The position numbers and the translations under genes were made by a program. A DNA stretch of 64,000 nucleotides from Aurantimonas sp. 22II-16-19i (GTDB lineage: Bacteria; Pseudomonadota; Alphaproteobacteria; Rhizobiales; Rhizobiaceae), in assembly GCF_002088275.1 (NCBI RefSeq), contig NZ_AQQS01000003.1:124001-188000 (forward strand), given 5' to 3'. Positions within the stretch are counted from its first letter, which is position 1. The number at the start of each line of letters is the position of its first letter. Positions 47,973-56,466 of the stretch are shown here, in pieces. The notes beneath the pieces were generated by a model. That model saw only the letters and a program-made list of their open reading frames with translations, made no database searches and was not told the DNA's origin.

Positions 47973-48128
47973 CCCGCCGCAGCGTTGCCCTGCGGCCCCA
48001 TCCAGAGACGGGCCGCACCGCGCGGCGCTCCGACGCCCCGGGCCATTCGCGCTAATCCCTCCGAGCCGGTCGGCTCGCCGCGCCACCGTCTCGCCGGTCC
48101 GGCCAAACCGACGCGACTCACCAGAGTC

Positions 48129-48167
48129 TGATCCCGAAAAGTTCGAACCGGATTCCGGAAAAGATGA
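48129..48167. repeat. REP-like intergenic palindrome of the Rhizobiales type
   Basis: The segment starting GATCCCGAAAAGTTCGAACC and ending GGAAAAGATGA closely resembles a short palindromic element that I know to be very common between genes in Rhizobiales, whose arms read TGATC..GATCA and CCGAAAA..TTTTCGG. Here the right arm is partly decayed. No second copy is in the window. Confidence 0.5.
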
Positions 48168-48681
48168 CGCGGCAACAGGAGGACGGAGCGGGATAGCACC
48201 TCCCGATCCAGCCCGGCGAGCCACTCCCGGCAACCCGCGCCACCTTCCGAAACCACTGTCCGGCAAGCCCTCACCGCGCGGCAAGAATCGTGCCCCGGCC
48301 GCGGCGGTGCATTTCGAGCCGGCGCCCATACGCGCCCCGATCTGCACACCGGAAGGTATGGCCGGCGGGCGCCCCTTCCCGCCGGCTCACACCCTTCGGC
48401 TCACCGGAGATACGCCTCCGGCGCGTCGACCGAGTTGCCTCTGGCTCTCGGCATGCCCTGTTTGGCCGTCTTTCGGCGCGCTGATCCGGCGCGCGCGCCG
48501 CTCCACATGCCGCCTGATATGCCGGAGCCGGCGACGTCGCGCCGCCTCGCCCGCCCGATCGGCCGGGCGGTCCGCGACCCGGACCGTCCGTTGCCTGCGT
48601 GCCGTTGCCTGCGTGCCCGCAGACGCCACCGCCCGCATGGACCGCCTTTGTCACAACGCATCCCCGCCGATTTGGCTCCCG

Positions 48682-48726
48682 ACCGTCGCCTTCCGGATCG
48701 TCGCGTTCCGGACCGTCGCCTGCCGG
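48682..48726. repeat. 15-bp tandem repeat, three copies
   Basis: Three adjacent units: ACCGTCGCCTTCCGG, ATCGTCGCGTTCCGG and ACCGTCGCCTGCCGG. They differ at one to three positions and lie in the gene-free stretch after the DUF815 gene. Confidence 0.8.
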
Positions 48727-48967
48727 GTCCTTCCGGTCCCACGCCCTTCCGGCCGATGTCCTTCAGCCCCGCCTTCCGGCCGCCGACACGCGGTCCACGC
48801 CTTCCGTCTCCTCACGCTCTCGGAGGCGCGGTCCCGCGACTCCGGCACCCTCCGGCACCCCGACCACGCGATCCGCAGGTTCCCGAGCTTCGGCCACGGA
48901 CGTCGATCGCCGAAAGGACAGGCTCGCACGGCATGCCGACCGGCGTGATCGGCTGACCTGAGGCTAT

Positions 48968-49035
48968 GCCTGTGTGATTTGCCTGCCTGTGTGATTTGCC
49001 TGCCTGCATGATCTGGCAGCCTGCGTGATCTGGCT
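48968..49035. repeat. 17-bp tandem repeat, four copies
   Basis: Units 1 and 2 are identical (GCCTGTGTGATTTGCCT). Units 3 and 4 are GCCTGCATGATCTGGCA and GCCTGCGTGATCTGGCT. The exact 17-bp spacing across 68 bases makes this a true minisatellite. Confidence 0.9.
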
Positions 49036-49364
49036 GCGACGGCCCGCAGAAAGCGCGGAGACCGGCACGCTCTGCCCCGCGGGCCGCAGGCTTCGACCCT
49101 GCCGGCCCGGCGGCGCGCCCGAGGATGCGCCCAGAGATCCGGTTGCTTCGATGGGGCTCGCAACGGCTCGAATCCGGCAGAAGCCGAAACTCAAGTCATG
49201 CGGACCAGAAGTCATTCTGAGAAAAACTCATTCGGGCCAACGGTAAAATGCTTGAGCTCTTCCGTAAGGAAAGCATGCTTCACCGGCGCTGTCGAGACGT
49301 ATTTTCACCTGAAGCCGCATTTTGTGATTGCATGCCCGCAAGCTCGAAAACCGCAGATGTCCGC

Positions 49365-49997
49365 TCAGACCTCCGCGAGAAACCCATCGACGCGCGCAAG
49401 CACCTGATCGACCGGCAGAAAACCCATTGCGATGGCCTCGTAGCGCCCGCCGTGCCGATCGACGGGCCCGGCGACCAGCGTCGGAAAGCCGGTCACGCCC
49501 GACGCCTTCGAGACGGCGAAATCCGCCAGCGTCTCCTCGCGGGTCGCGGCATCTTCGAAGACCGCCGCAAATCGCTCGGCGTCGAGACCCTCCTCCTGCG
49601 CCAGAGCGGTCAGGACGGCGGCGTCGGTGACGTCGCGGTTCTCGGCGTAGAAGGCGTGGGCGATGCGCCGGTTGAGCGCGAAGGTGCGGCCGGGATCCAG
49701 CCGCCGCGCCGCCACCACGGCCCGCGCCGCCGGCTCGGTGTCGTAGACGAAGCCGGTGCGCTCGAAGAAGCCATAATCGAAGGGCTGGCCGCTCGCCGCC
49801 GCCACATGCTCCCAGTGCCGCCGGATCTCGGCCTTGGCCGCGGCGTCCATCGGCTTGTCGTTGAACGGGCGGAGCCCGCCGAGGACGAGCCGGATCGGCA
49901 GGTCGGGATGGCGCGTGGCGATCGCGTCGATGGCCGGGGCGAACCCCCAGCACCACGAGCACATGGGATCGGCGAAATAGACGAGATGCGGGATCAT
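49365..49997 (-). CDS. DsbA-family oxidoreductase (FrnE-like)
   Basis: This thioredoxin-fold protein of 210 residues with a helical insertion has the active site PMCSWCWGFAP at about residues 11-21 (CSWC) and the cis-proline loop VTGFPTLVAG near 175. It has no signal peptide, so it should act in the cytoplasm, as FrnE-like dithiol-disulfide isomerases do. GGAGG is 6 bases before the ATG at 49997. The 32 codons of open frame upstream are rejected on that basis. Confidence 0.88.
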   Translation of the reverse strand: MIPHLVYFADPMCSWCWGFAPAIDAIATRHPDLPIRLVLGGLRPFNDKPMDAAAKAEIRRHWEHVAAASGQPFDYGFFERTGFVYDTEPAARAVVAARRLDPGRTFALNRRIAHAFYAENRDVTDAAVLTALAQEEGLDAERFAAVFEDAATREETLADFAVSKASGVTGFPTLVAGPVDRHGGRYEAIAMGFLPVDQVLARVDGFLAEV

Positions 49998-50245
49998 GGG
50001 TGGCCTCCAGCCTTCTTGTCGCATCGCCGCCCGGCCGTCGCAAGCCGCCGGCGGGCCACCGGCAGTTGCAATGGCGCGGAAGATGGGTAACACTACGTCA
50101 ACACGCTCGTTTATAGTTGGTTCTTCAAGCTCTTGGGAATGCTGCTCCGCAAGTGCGACGGGCGATTCGAGGGGTAGAGGACGTTCGGGTCCCTGCCCTC
50201 CGGCAAGCTGTCATGCTCGTTCGCCATCCTGGGAGGAAAACACCG

Positions 50246-50701
50246 ATGCCATTCGCCCCGAAGCCACGTTTTTCCCTGACACCCGTATGGGGCCGCCTGT
50301 CGCTGACGGCGGTGGTCCTCGTCGCCGCGCTGGCGGCGGCGCCGGTGACGCTGCCGGCCGGCATGCCGATCCTCGGCGTCACGCCCGCCGAGGCCGGCCA
50401 CCGGCACCACCGCCGCTGGCATCGTCACCACCACGACGGCATCGGCATCGGCGCCGCAGCGGTGATCGGCGGCATTCTGGGCCTTGGCCTCGGCATCGCG
50501 ATCGCCGAGCCGCGCTACTATCACGATCCCTATTACCACGGCCCGCGGCCGCTCTACCGCGTCTCCCCCAGGGCCTATCGCCACGGGCCGCGGCCGTGGT
50601 CCAGAGCCTGGTATCGATACTGCCACGCGCGCTACCGCTCCTTCGATGCCCGCTCCGGCACCTTCCAGCCCTATCACGGGCCACGCCAGATGTGCCGCTG
50701 A
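50246..50701 (+). CDS. BA14K family protein
   Basis: This 151-residue protein, probably exported, has a basic start, a hydrophobic signal-like segment (about 17-40) and a His-rich stretch (GHRHHRRWHRHHHD). A glycine-rich hydrophobic segment (AVIGGILGLGLGIAIAE) and a tyrosine-rich end follow. The C-terminal block WYRYCHARYRSFDARSG...CR is the BA14K signature first seen in the Brucella immunoreactive 14-kDa protein, which has lectin-like activity. GGGAGG lies about 10 bases before the ATG at 50246. Confidence 0.85.
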   Translation: MPFAPKPRFSLTPVWGRLSLTAVVLVAALAAAPVTLPAGMPILGVTPAEAGHRHHRRWHRHHHDGIGIGAAAVIGGILGLGLGIAIAEPRYYHDPYYHGPRPLYRVSPRAYRHGPRPWSRAWYRYCHARYRSFDARSGTFQPYHGPRQMCR

Positions 50702-50781
50702 GCGGTTCGCGGCGAGACCCTGCGTGCCCAAGATAGCGGCGCGCGACGGGTGAAGCGGGTGAATGGAGGTGGCAGGGCCGG

Positions 50782-52602
50782 TCAGACCGGCCGCGTCGCC
50801 GCCTCCAGCCAGGTGGCATCCTCCGCCGCGAGGTCGGCCGCCAGGGTGTCGCGCACCCGGGCGTGATAGGCGTTCAGCCAGCCCAGTTCCTCGTCTGTCA
50901 GAAGCGTCCGGTCGATCAGCCGGCGGTCGATCGGCGCCAGCGTCAGCGTCTCGAAGCCGTGCATCGGCAGGTCGCCCCCCGCGATCGCCTCGGCCTCGGT
51001 GACGACGACGAGATTCTCGATGCGGATGCCGAAGGCGCCTTCCTTGTAGTAGCCGGGCTCATTGGAGACGATCATGCCCGGCTGCAGCACCGCCATGCCG
51101 CGCCGCGAGATCGACTGCGGGCCCTCATGCACGGCGAGGAACGCGCCGACGCCGTGGCCGGTGCCGTGGGCGTAGTCGCAGCCGGCCTTCCAGAGGGCAA
51201 TCCGGGCGAGGACGTCGATGTCGACGCCGCGCGTCCCCTTCGGAAACCGGGCCAGCGAGATGCCGATCATCCCTTTCAGCACCTGGGTGAACCGCGTCTT
51301 CGCCAAAGGATCGGGCTCGCCGATCGGCACCGTGCGGGTGATGTCCGTCGTCCCGTCGAGATATTGCGCGCCGGAATCGATCAGGAAGAGTTCGCCCGCC
51401 CCGAGCCGCCGGTTGGTCTCACGATTCACCCGGTAGTGGACGATGGCGCCGTTCGGGCCGCTTCCCGAGATGGTGTCGAAGGAAATGTCCGCCAGAGCCA
51501 CGCCGGCCGCCTCGCCGGCCTCGGCCCGGAACGCCTCGAGGCGCTCGGCGGCGGCGATCTCGTCCAGCGAGCCCGGCGCCTGCCGGTCGAGCCAGGCGAG
51601 GAAGCGCACCATGGCGAGGCCGTCGCGCCGGTGGGCGGCCCGGCTGCCGGCGAGTTCGCCGTCGTTCTTGATCGCCCGCGGCAGCCGCGCCGGGTCGGTC
51701 AGCTCGACCACCCTTCCGCCCGCCGCCTCGACGATCGTGGCGAGCCAGGATGCCGCCAGATGCGGGTCGAGCCCCGCCGCGTGCCCCTTCGCATGTTCGC
51801 CGAGCTCGCCTTCGAAGGCCTCCGGCGGCCGGATCTCGGCGAGCGACGACAGCTGCCCCGAAACGCCGTCGTCGAGCTTGTCCGGATCGACATAGAGGCG
51901 CGGGCGGCCCGTCGCCGGAACGATGGCGAAGGCCAGCATCAGCGGCGTGTGGGCGACGTCGGCGCCGCGGATGTTGAAGGTCCAGGCGATCGAGGACGGA
52001 TCGGTGAGGACGGTCAGATCGGCCTTGGCCGCGGCGATCGCCGCCTGCACGTCGCCGATCTTTGCCGCGGCGCTCTTGCCGGCGAGATTGTCGCCATGCA
52101 GGAACGCCCGCCCCTTCGGCGGCGCCGGGCGATCCGTCCAGATGCGATCGACCGGGTTGGCCTCGAGCGCCACCAGCGCGCCGCCGGTCGCGGCCATGAT
52201 CCGGCCCAGCGTCTCGACCTCAGAGATCGTGTGCAGCCAGGGATCGTAAGCGATCCTCAGCCCCGCCGCCTCGCTCTCCAGATAGGCCGGCAGCGGCGTC
52301 TCGATGGAGGAGAGCGGCGTCACCGCGCCGAGGTCGATCTGGTCGCGCACCTGCAGCGTATAGCGCCCGTCGACGAGGATCGCCGCCCGGTCGGAAAGGA
52401 CGACCGCCACGCCGGCCGAGCCGGAAAACCCGGTCAGCCATTCCAGCCGCGCCGCCGAGGGCGGGATGTATTCGCCCTGGTGCTCGTCGGCCCGCGGCAC
52501 GATGAAGCCGTCGACGCCGGCCTCCTTCAGCACCCCGCGCAACGCGTCGATCCGCGCCGCGCTCTGGGAAAAATCGCCGGGATTGTCGAAACTCTGGAAC
52601 AT
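50782..52602 (-). CDS. Xaa-Pro aminopeptidase (M24B, long form)
   Basis: This 606-residue protein has two creatinase-like N-terminal domains followed by the M24 catalytic domain. Metal ligands are visible in FLIDSGAQYLDGTTDITRT (two Asp), HGTGHGVG (His), VSNEPGYY (Glu) and IRIENLVVV (Glu). The length is that of the eukaryote-like aminopeptidase P1 type, not the 440-residue E. coli PepP. It cleaves N-terminal residues preceding proline. AAGGG precedes the ATG at 52602. Confidence 0.93.
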   Translation of the reverse strand: MFQSFDNPGDFSQSAARIDALRGVLKEAGVDGFIVPRADEHQGEYIPPSAARLEWLTGFSGSAGVAVVLSDRAAILVDGRYTLQVRDQIDLGAVTPLSSIETPLPAYLESEAAGLRIAYDPWLHTISEVETLGRIMAATGGALVALEANPVDRIWTDRPAPPKGRAFLHGDNLAGKSAAAKIGDVQAAIAAAKADLTVLTDPSSIAWTFNIRGADVAHTPLMLAFAIVPATGRPRLYVDPDKLDDGVSGQLSSLAEIRPPEAFEGELGEHAKGHAAGLDPHLAASWLATIVEAAGGRVVELTDPARLPRAIKNDGELAGSRAAHRRDGLAMVRFLAWLDRQAPGSLDEIAAAERLEAFRAEAGEAAGVALADISFDTISGSGPNGAIVHYRVNRETNRRLGAGELFLIDSGAQYLDGTTDITRTVPIGEPDPLAKTRFTQVLKGMIGISLARFPKGTRGVDIDVLARIALWKAGCDYAHGTGHGVGAFLAVHEGPQSISRRGMAVLQPGMIVSNEPGYYKEGAFGIRIENLVVVTEAEAIAGGDLPMHGFETLTLAPIDRRLIDRTLLTDEELGWLNAYHARVRDTLAADLAAEDATWLEAATRPV

Positions 52603-52883
52603 GTCGGCCCTTTCGCTGCGCCTCGTCGCTGTGTCCGGCATTTTGCCGGCTGCCGCAAGAGTTCCCCGTCCTCCGATGCACGTCCGGCGACCCCTTCCCG
52701 GCTGCCGGAAACCGCGCATGCTGCCGCTCATCTGCCGCTTGTCTGCCCCTCATGCCGCCCCTCATGCTGCATTGCAGCAGGCGGGATGGACCTATGCGGC
52801 CGGCCGGCTACCGGCGCCCCGCGATCACGCGCATATTGCAATGCAACGGGAGGCCGGAACCAGTTTTCTCAAGGAGACGCACC

Positions 52884-53087
52884 ATGGCCAACAACGAGAC
52901 CACCACCGCACGTCCGCGCCAGCAGACCGCCGGCATCATGCGGACGGTCCTCAACCGGATGATGGAAGCCCGCGAGCGCGAAGCCCGCCGCTACATCGCC
53001 ACCCATTACGGCAAGCGCTTTTCGCCGGACGTCTTCGGCGGCGAGACCACCTCGCATTTCGACGGCCGCGCCCCGCACCGCGGCTGA
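52884..53087 (+). CDS. Small charged protein of unknown function
   Basis: This 67-residue protein is hydrophilic, with a predicted helix rich in arginine and glutamate (MRTVLNRMMEAREREARRYIATHYG, read in two parts). AAGGAGACGCACC directly precedes the ATG, a convincing ribosome-binding site, and the third-position GC is high as in real genes here. It resembles no family I know. It stands alone, followed by three hairpins in a row. Confidence 0.65.
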   Translation: MANNETTTARPRQQTAGIMRTVLNRMMEAREREARRYIATHYGKRFSPDVFGGETTSHFDGRAPHRG

Positions 53088-53094
53088 GCGGCCC

Positions 53095-53141
53095 GCCGGG
53101 CTCCGCCCGGCAGCTGAAGACCCCGTCGGGCTCCGCCCGGC
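53095..53141 (+). repeat. Direct repeat of a small GC hairpin
   Basis: The sequence CGGGCTCCGCCCGGCAGCT occurs twice, 30 bases apart, each forming the stem GCCGGGC (or GTCGGGC) / GCCCGGC with loop TCC. Both lie between the small gene at 52884 and the terminator at 53174. Confidence 0.75.
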
Positions 53142-53173
53142 AGCTTTGGACGCAGCCCCCATTCGATGATCAG

Positions 53174-53205
53174 GGCCCCGTCACCTCGCCCGAGGTGGCG
53201 GGGCC
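53174..53205. terminator. Bidirectional terminator between the 67-residue gene and prmA
   Basis: The arms GGCCCCGTCACCTCG / CGAGGTGGCGGGGCC pair over 15 bp with one G-T wobble and a two-base centre, followed by TTCCTTGTTC on the plus strand. It lies between convergent genes, so it can serve both. Confidence 0.8.
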
Positions 53206-53244
53206 TTCCTTGTTCAGGCCGCCCTGCGGCGCAGGCTTTTGCGT

Positions 53245-54123
53245 TCAGGCCGCCATGCGCCGCAGATGCAGCGCCACCCATTCGCCCCTGACCAGCGTCC
53301 GGCAGTGGACGAAGCCCTGGGCCCGGAACGCCGCCCGCACCGCGGCCGCCTGACCGGTGAGGATGCCCGACAGGATGACGTCGGCGCGCGGCGCGGCATG
53401 GCGGCGAAACTCTCCCGACAGGCTGATCAGCGGCCCGGCGAGGATATTGGCGACGATGAGGTCGTAGGGTGCCCGCCGGCGCACCTGCGGCGAGGCAAAG
53501 CCCGTCGCCTGCGCCGTCTCGACCCTCGCCGCGACACCGTTGGCGCGCACGTTCTCCGCCGCGACCTTGACCGCCACCGGATCGATGTCGGTCGCCAGCA
53601 CGTCGAGCCGGGCGAGCTTGGCCACCGCGATCGCCAGCACCGCGCTGCCGGTGCCGAGATCGAGCACCTGGCGGGGGCGGCGCAGCCGCACGACGTCGTC
53701 GATCAGCGTCAGGCAGCCGGCCGTCGTGCCGTGGTGGCCGGTGCCGAAGGCCATTCCCGCCTCGATCTCGATCGCCAGCTCGTGCGCCCCGACATTTGCC
53801 CGGTCATGGGCGCCGTGGACGACGAAGCGCCCGGCCCGCACGGGCTTCAGCCCGGCGAGCACCGAGGCCATCCAGTCCTGGTCCGGCAGGTCCTCGCGCC
53901 CGATCGCGACGTCGGGGCCGAGGCCGGCCGCCGCGGCATATTCGGCGGAGCGGTCTTCGCCGTCGCCGGCGTCGACATAGGCGCTGACCTCCCAGATCCC
54001 CTTCGCCTCGTCGATCTCGACGAGGGAGAGCGGCGCGCCCTCCTCCTCGAAGGCCGCCTCGATGCGGGCATAGGCGCTGTCGGCGGCGTGGCGCGGCGCG
54101 CTGAGGAAATATCGGACCTGCAC
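53245..54123 (-). CDS. prmA: Ribosomal protein L11 methyltransferase
   Basis: PrmA trimethylates ribosomal protein L11 using S-adenosylmethionine. The 292 residues include the N-terminal substrate-recognition domain and the Rossmann methyltransferase with FGTGHHGTT and VLDLGTGSAVLAIAVAKL (motif I), then NILAGPL (motif IV). The start is a GTG at 54123, two bases after the antiporter stop; no ATG fits the conserved N-terminus (QVRYFLSAP). It is therefore coupled to the upstream antiporter gene. Confidence 0.92.
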   Translation of the reverse strand: MQVRYFLSAPRHAADSAYARIEAAFEEEGAPLSLVEIDEAKGIWEVSAYVDAGDGEDRSAEYAAAAGLGPDVAIGREDLPDQDWMASVLAGLKPVRAGRFVVHGAHDRANVGAHELAIEIEAGMAFGTGHHGTTAGCLTLIDDVVRLRRPRQVLDLGTGSAVLAIAVAKLARLDVLATDIDPVAVKVAAENVRANGVAARVETAQATGFASPQVRRRAPYDLIVANILAGPLISLSGEFRRHAAPRADVILSGILTGQAAAVRAAFRAQGFVHCRTLVRGEWVALHLRRMAA

Positions 54124-54125
54124 TG

Positions 54126-56039
54126 TCAGTTCGTCCCCTCGGTCTGGCGGGTGACCTCTTCGGAGGTCTTGCGGGCCTTTTCCCTGCGCGCCTCGCGTTC
54201 GGTCAAGGTGCCGCGGACGATCTTTTCCTGGTCGCGCTCGGCGCGCGGCGGGCCGAAGGAGACGATGACGTCCCCGATGGCGGGCTCGCCCGCCCCTTCC
54301 GCGGACGTAAAGATGATCTCCTGCGACGGCTTGATCCAGAGGATCGGCAGCGTGCCGTCGGGCCGCGTCTCGTGGAACTGCCGGATGCCGAACTCCTCCG
54401 ACAGCCGCGTCGCCTGAAAGGCCCAGCCGTCGATGATGTGGTCGCGCAGCTGGTTGTAGGTCCGCGGCGGCTTGAACAGCGGGATGCCGCCGAGGGAGAC
54501 GTGCATCGAATGGCGGGCGGCGCCGCCGTTGTCCTGGGTGCCGGTGGTCGAGCCGATCTGGAACACCTCGGAGCGGCCGATCTCGGCGCCGAAGTCGGTG
54601 CAGACGAGGGCGTTGTAGGCGTCGTTGTCGGTGGCCGCGATCATGTGGTCGAAGCGCGACAGGTCGAGGGAGTGATGCGCCTCCTCCGACAGGATCTCGC
54701 CGAACCACACCTCCACCTCGGCGAGCCGCGCCTCGGAGATGTGCGACCAGTTCGAATCGGCGATCAGCACCGGCACGTTCTGGGCCTTCAGCCGCTGCGC
54801 CAGCGCGATCGAGAAGCGCGAGGCGCCGACGATGAGGATGCCCGGCCGGTTGGTGACGCGCAGGTCGAGGAAGCGGGCGAGCGGCTGCAGGGTGAAGCCG
54901 TGGAAGAGGATCGTCGCGGCGACCACGGCGAAGGTGTAGGCGACCATCCGGTCGGCGTCCGGCATCCCGAGCCGCGACAGCGTCGCGCCGAACAGCCCGG
55001 CCACCGCCACCGCCACGATGCCGCGCGGCGCGATCCAGGAGACCAGCAGCCGTTCCTTGACGCCCAGCCCCGCCCCGATGGTCGAGGTGAAGATCGCGAT
55101 CGGGCGGATGACGAGGAGGACCAGCACCAGGAAGGCGACGACCCGCCATTCGAGGCTCAGGATGACCGAGCGCTGCAGCGAGGCGGTCAGGATGATGAAC
55201 AGGCCGGAGACCAGGAGGACGGTGATCGTCTCCTTGAACTTCTGCAATTCGGCGAGGCTCGCAAGCCGCGCATTCGCCATGGTGACGCCCATGACGGTGA
55301 CGGTCAGGAGCCCGGCCTCCTCGAGCAGGAGGTTGGTCAGGGCGTTCATGCCGACGACGACGGCGAAGAGGATCGGCGCCTTCAGATATTCCGGCGCGTG
55401 GCCCCGCGCGAAGAACCGGATCAGCCCCCGGCCGACGAGGATGCCGCCGGCGACCGCGACGACCAGCGCGGCGATGGTGGTCAGGATCAGGTGCTCGGCG
55501 TCGTGGGCGCCGCGCAGGACGAGATAGGCCTCGAAGGAGATCACCGCGAAGAGCGCGCCGACCGGATCGTTGAGGATCGCCTCCCAGCGCAGGATCGATG
55601 CCGGCCGCGCGCGCAGCCGGGCGTGGCGCAGCAGCGGCATGATGACGGTCGGGCCGGTGACGACGAGCAGCGCGCCGAGGATGATGGCTATCGGCCAGTC
55701 CATGCCGCCGACATAATGGGCGGCCAGCGCCGTCATCACCCAGACCATCGGGCCCGAGAACAAGACGACGCGGCGCACCGCCGTCGAGGTCTCGCGGATT
55801 TCCCTGAGATTCAGCGTCAGCCCGCCCTCGAAGAGGATGATGGCGACGGCGGTCGAGACCAGCGGGGTGTACAGCTCGCCGAAATCCTCGCGCGGGTTCA
55901 TCAACCCGGTGACCGGGCCGAACAGCAACCCGACGCCCAGCAGCATGACGATGGCGGGGATCTGCAGCCGCCAGGCCACCCACTGCGAGGCGATGCCCGC
56001 GACACCGATCACGGCGAGTTGCATGGCGAGATCGTGCAT
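54126..56039 (-). CDS. Cation/proton antiporter with RCK-type regulatory tail
   Basis: This is a 637-residue CPA1/Kef-like antiporter. About 12 membrane segments span residues 1-400, with the transport-site region ILNDPVGALFAVIS and the conserved LLVSWIAPRGIVAVA. A Rossmann-like RCK domain follows (GILIVGASRFSIALAQRL, about 425-445) and then a charged helical C-terminus. The ion, K or Na, cannot be decided. The start at 56039 is the one before the first membrane helix; the ribosome-binding site is weak. The prmA gene follows immediately. Confidence 0.9.
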   Translation of the reverse strand: MHDLAMQLAVIGVAGIASQWVAWRLQIPAIVMLLGVGLLFGPVTGLMNPREDFGELYTPLVSTAVAIILFEGGLTLNLREIRETSTAVRRVVLFSGPMVWVMTALAAHYVGGMDWPIAIILGALLVVTGPTVIMPLLRHARLRARPASILRWEAILNDPVGALFAVISFEAYLVLRGAHDAEHLILTTIAALVVAVAGGILVGRGLIRFFARGHAPEYLKAPILFAVVVGMNALTNLLLEEAGLLTVTVMGVTMANARLASLAELQKFKETITVLLVSGLFIILTASLQRSVILSLEWRVVAFLVLVLLVIRPIAIFTSTIGAGLGVKERLLVSWIAPRGIVAVAVAGLFGATLSRLGMPDADRMVAYTFAVVAATILFHGFTLQPLARFLDLRVTNRPGILIVGASRFSIALAQRLKAQNVPVLIADSNWSHISEARLAEVEVWFGEILSEEAHHSLDLSRFDHMIAATDNDAYNALVCTDFGAEIGRSEVFQIGSTTGTQDNGGAARHSMHVSLGGIPLFKPPRTYNQLRDHIIDGWAFQATRLSEEFGIRQFHETRPDGTLPILWIKPSQEIIFTSAEGAGEPAIGDVIVSFGPPRAERDQEKIVRGTLTEREARREKARKTSEEVTRQTEGTN

Positions 56040-56466
56040 CGGCAAGAATCCTGTCGGTTCGGGGCGCAAGAAACGCTCGCCCGGCAGCGTCGATGGGGAG
56101 CTTCGCTGGCTGGGACGTCGGTGGCTGTGACGAAGATATGGCGCGGCGCGGCAAGGCCCATGGGCCCGGAGGCGAGCCCGCCCAAAGATGGGGCGTTCGT
56201 CCGCCGGAACCGCGTCCGCGACGCCATAGCGCAGAGACCGGCGAGAGGTTCCCTCCCCGGCCGAAAGGGACAGGCCCGTCGGCATCGGCGCGAATGCCAG
56301 GATCGGCAGAGCGGCGGAAGATCCGGCGGGCGCGCCGGTCGCAGATCGGGCGGCGTCGCGTTTAGGTCACGCCCGTTTCGCAAACGGGATACCGAAAGGC
56401 CGTGCCGGTCCCTACTATCCTGCGGACGCCTGGCGTCGGGAGTCGGATCGGCGCTGGAGGCGGCCC
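56040..56466. other. Divergent intergenic region (427 bp)
   Basis: It contains the start regions of the antiporter (minus) and the MFS transporter (plus). I see no gene, strong palindrome or clear promoter consensus. Confidence 0.5.

Larger units (their letters stand above)
47973..49364. other. 1.39-kb gene-free, repeat-rich stretch
   Basis: The open frames here are arginine/proline-rich and full of short periodicities, not real proteins. I found a REP-like palindrome (48129-48167), a doubled 14-mer CCGTTGCCTGCGTG (about 48590-48617), a 15-bp tandem triplet (48682-48726) and a 17-bp tandem quadruplet (48968-49035). The stretch may be decayed coding DNA expanded by slippage. Confidence 0.6.

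Noticed and set aside
48290-49163. Arg/Pro-rich open frames on both strands in the 1.39-kb gap
   Set aside because: They contain short internal periodicities from tandem repeats, have no ribosome sites and resemble nothing known.
53245-56154. A single 969-codon frame that would join prmA to the antiporter region
   Set aside because: Only the last 292 codons resemble PrmA; the rest is an out-of-frame reading of the antiporter gene. A GTG at 54123 starts prmA.
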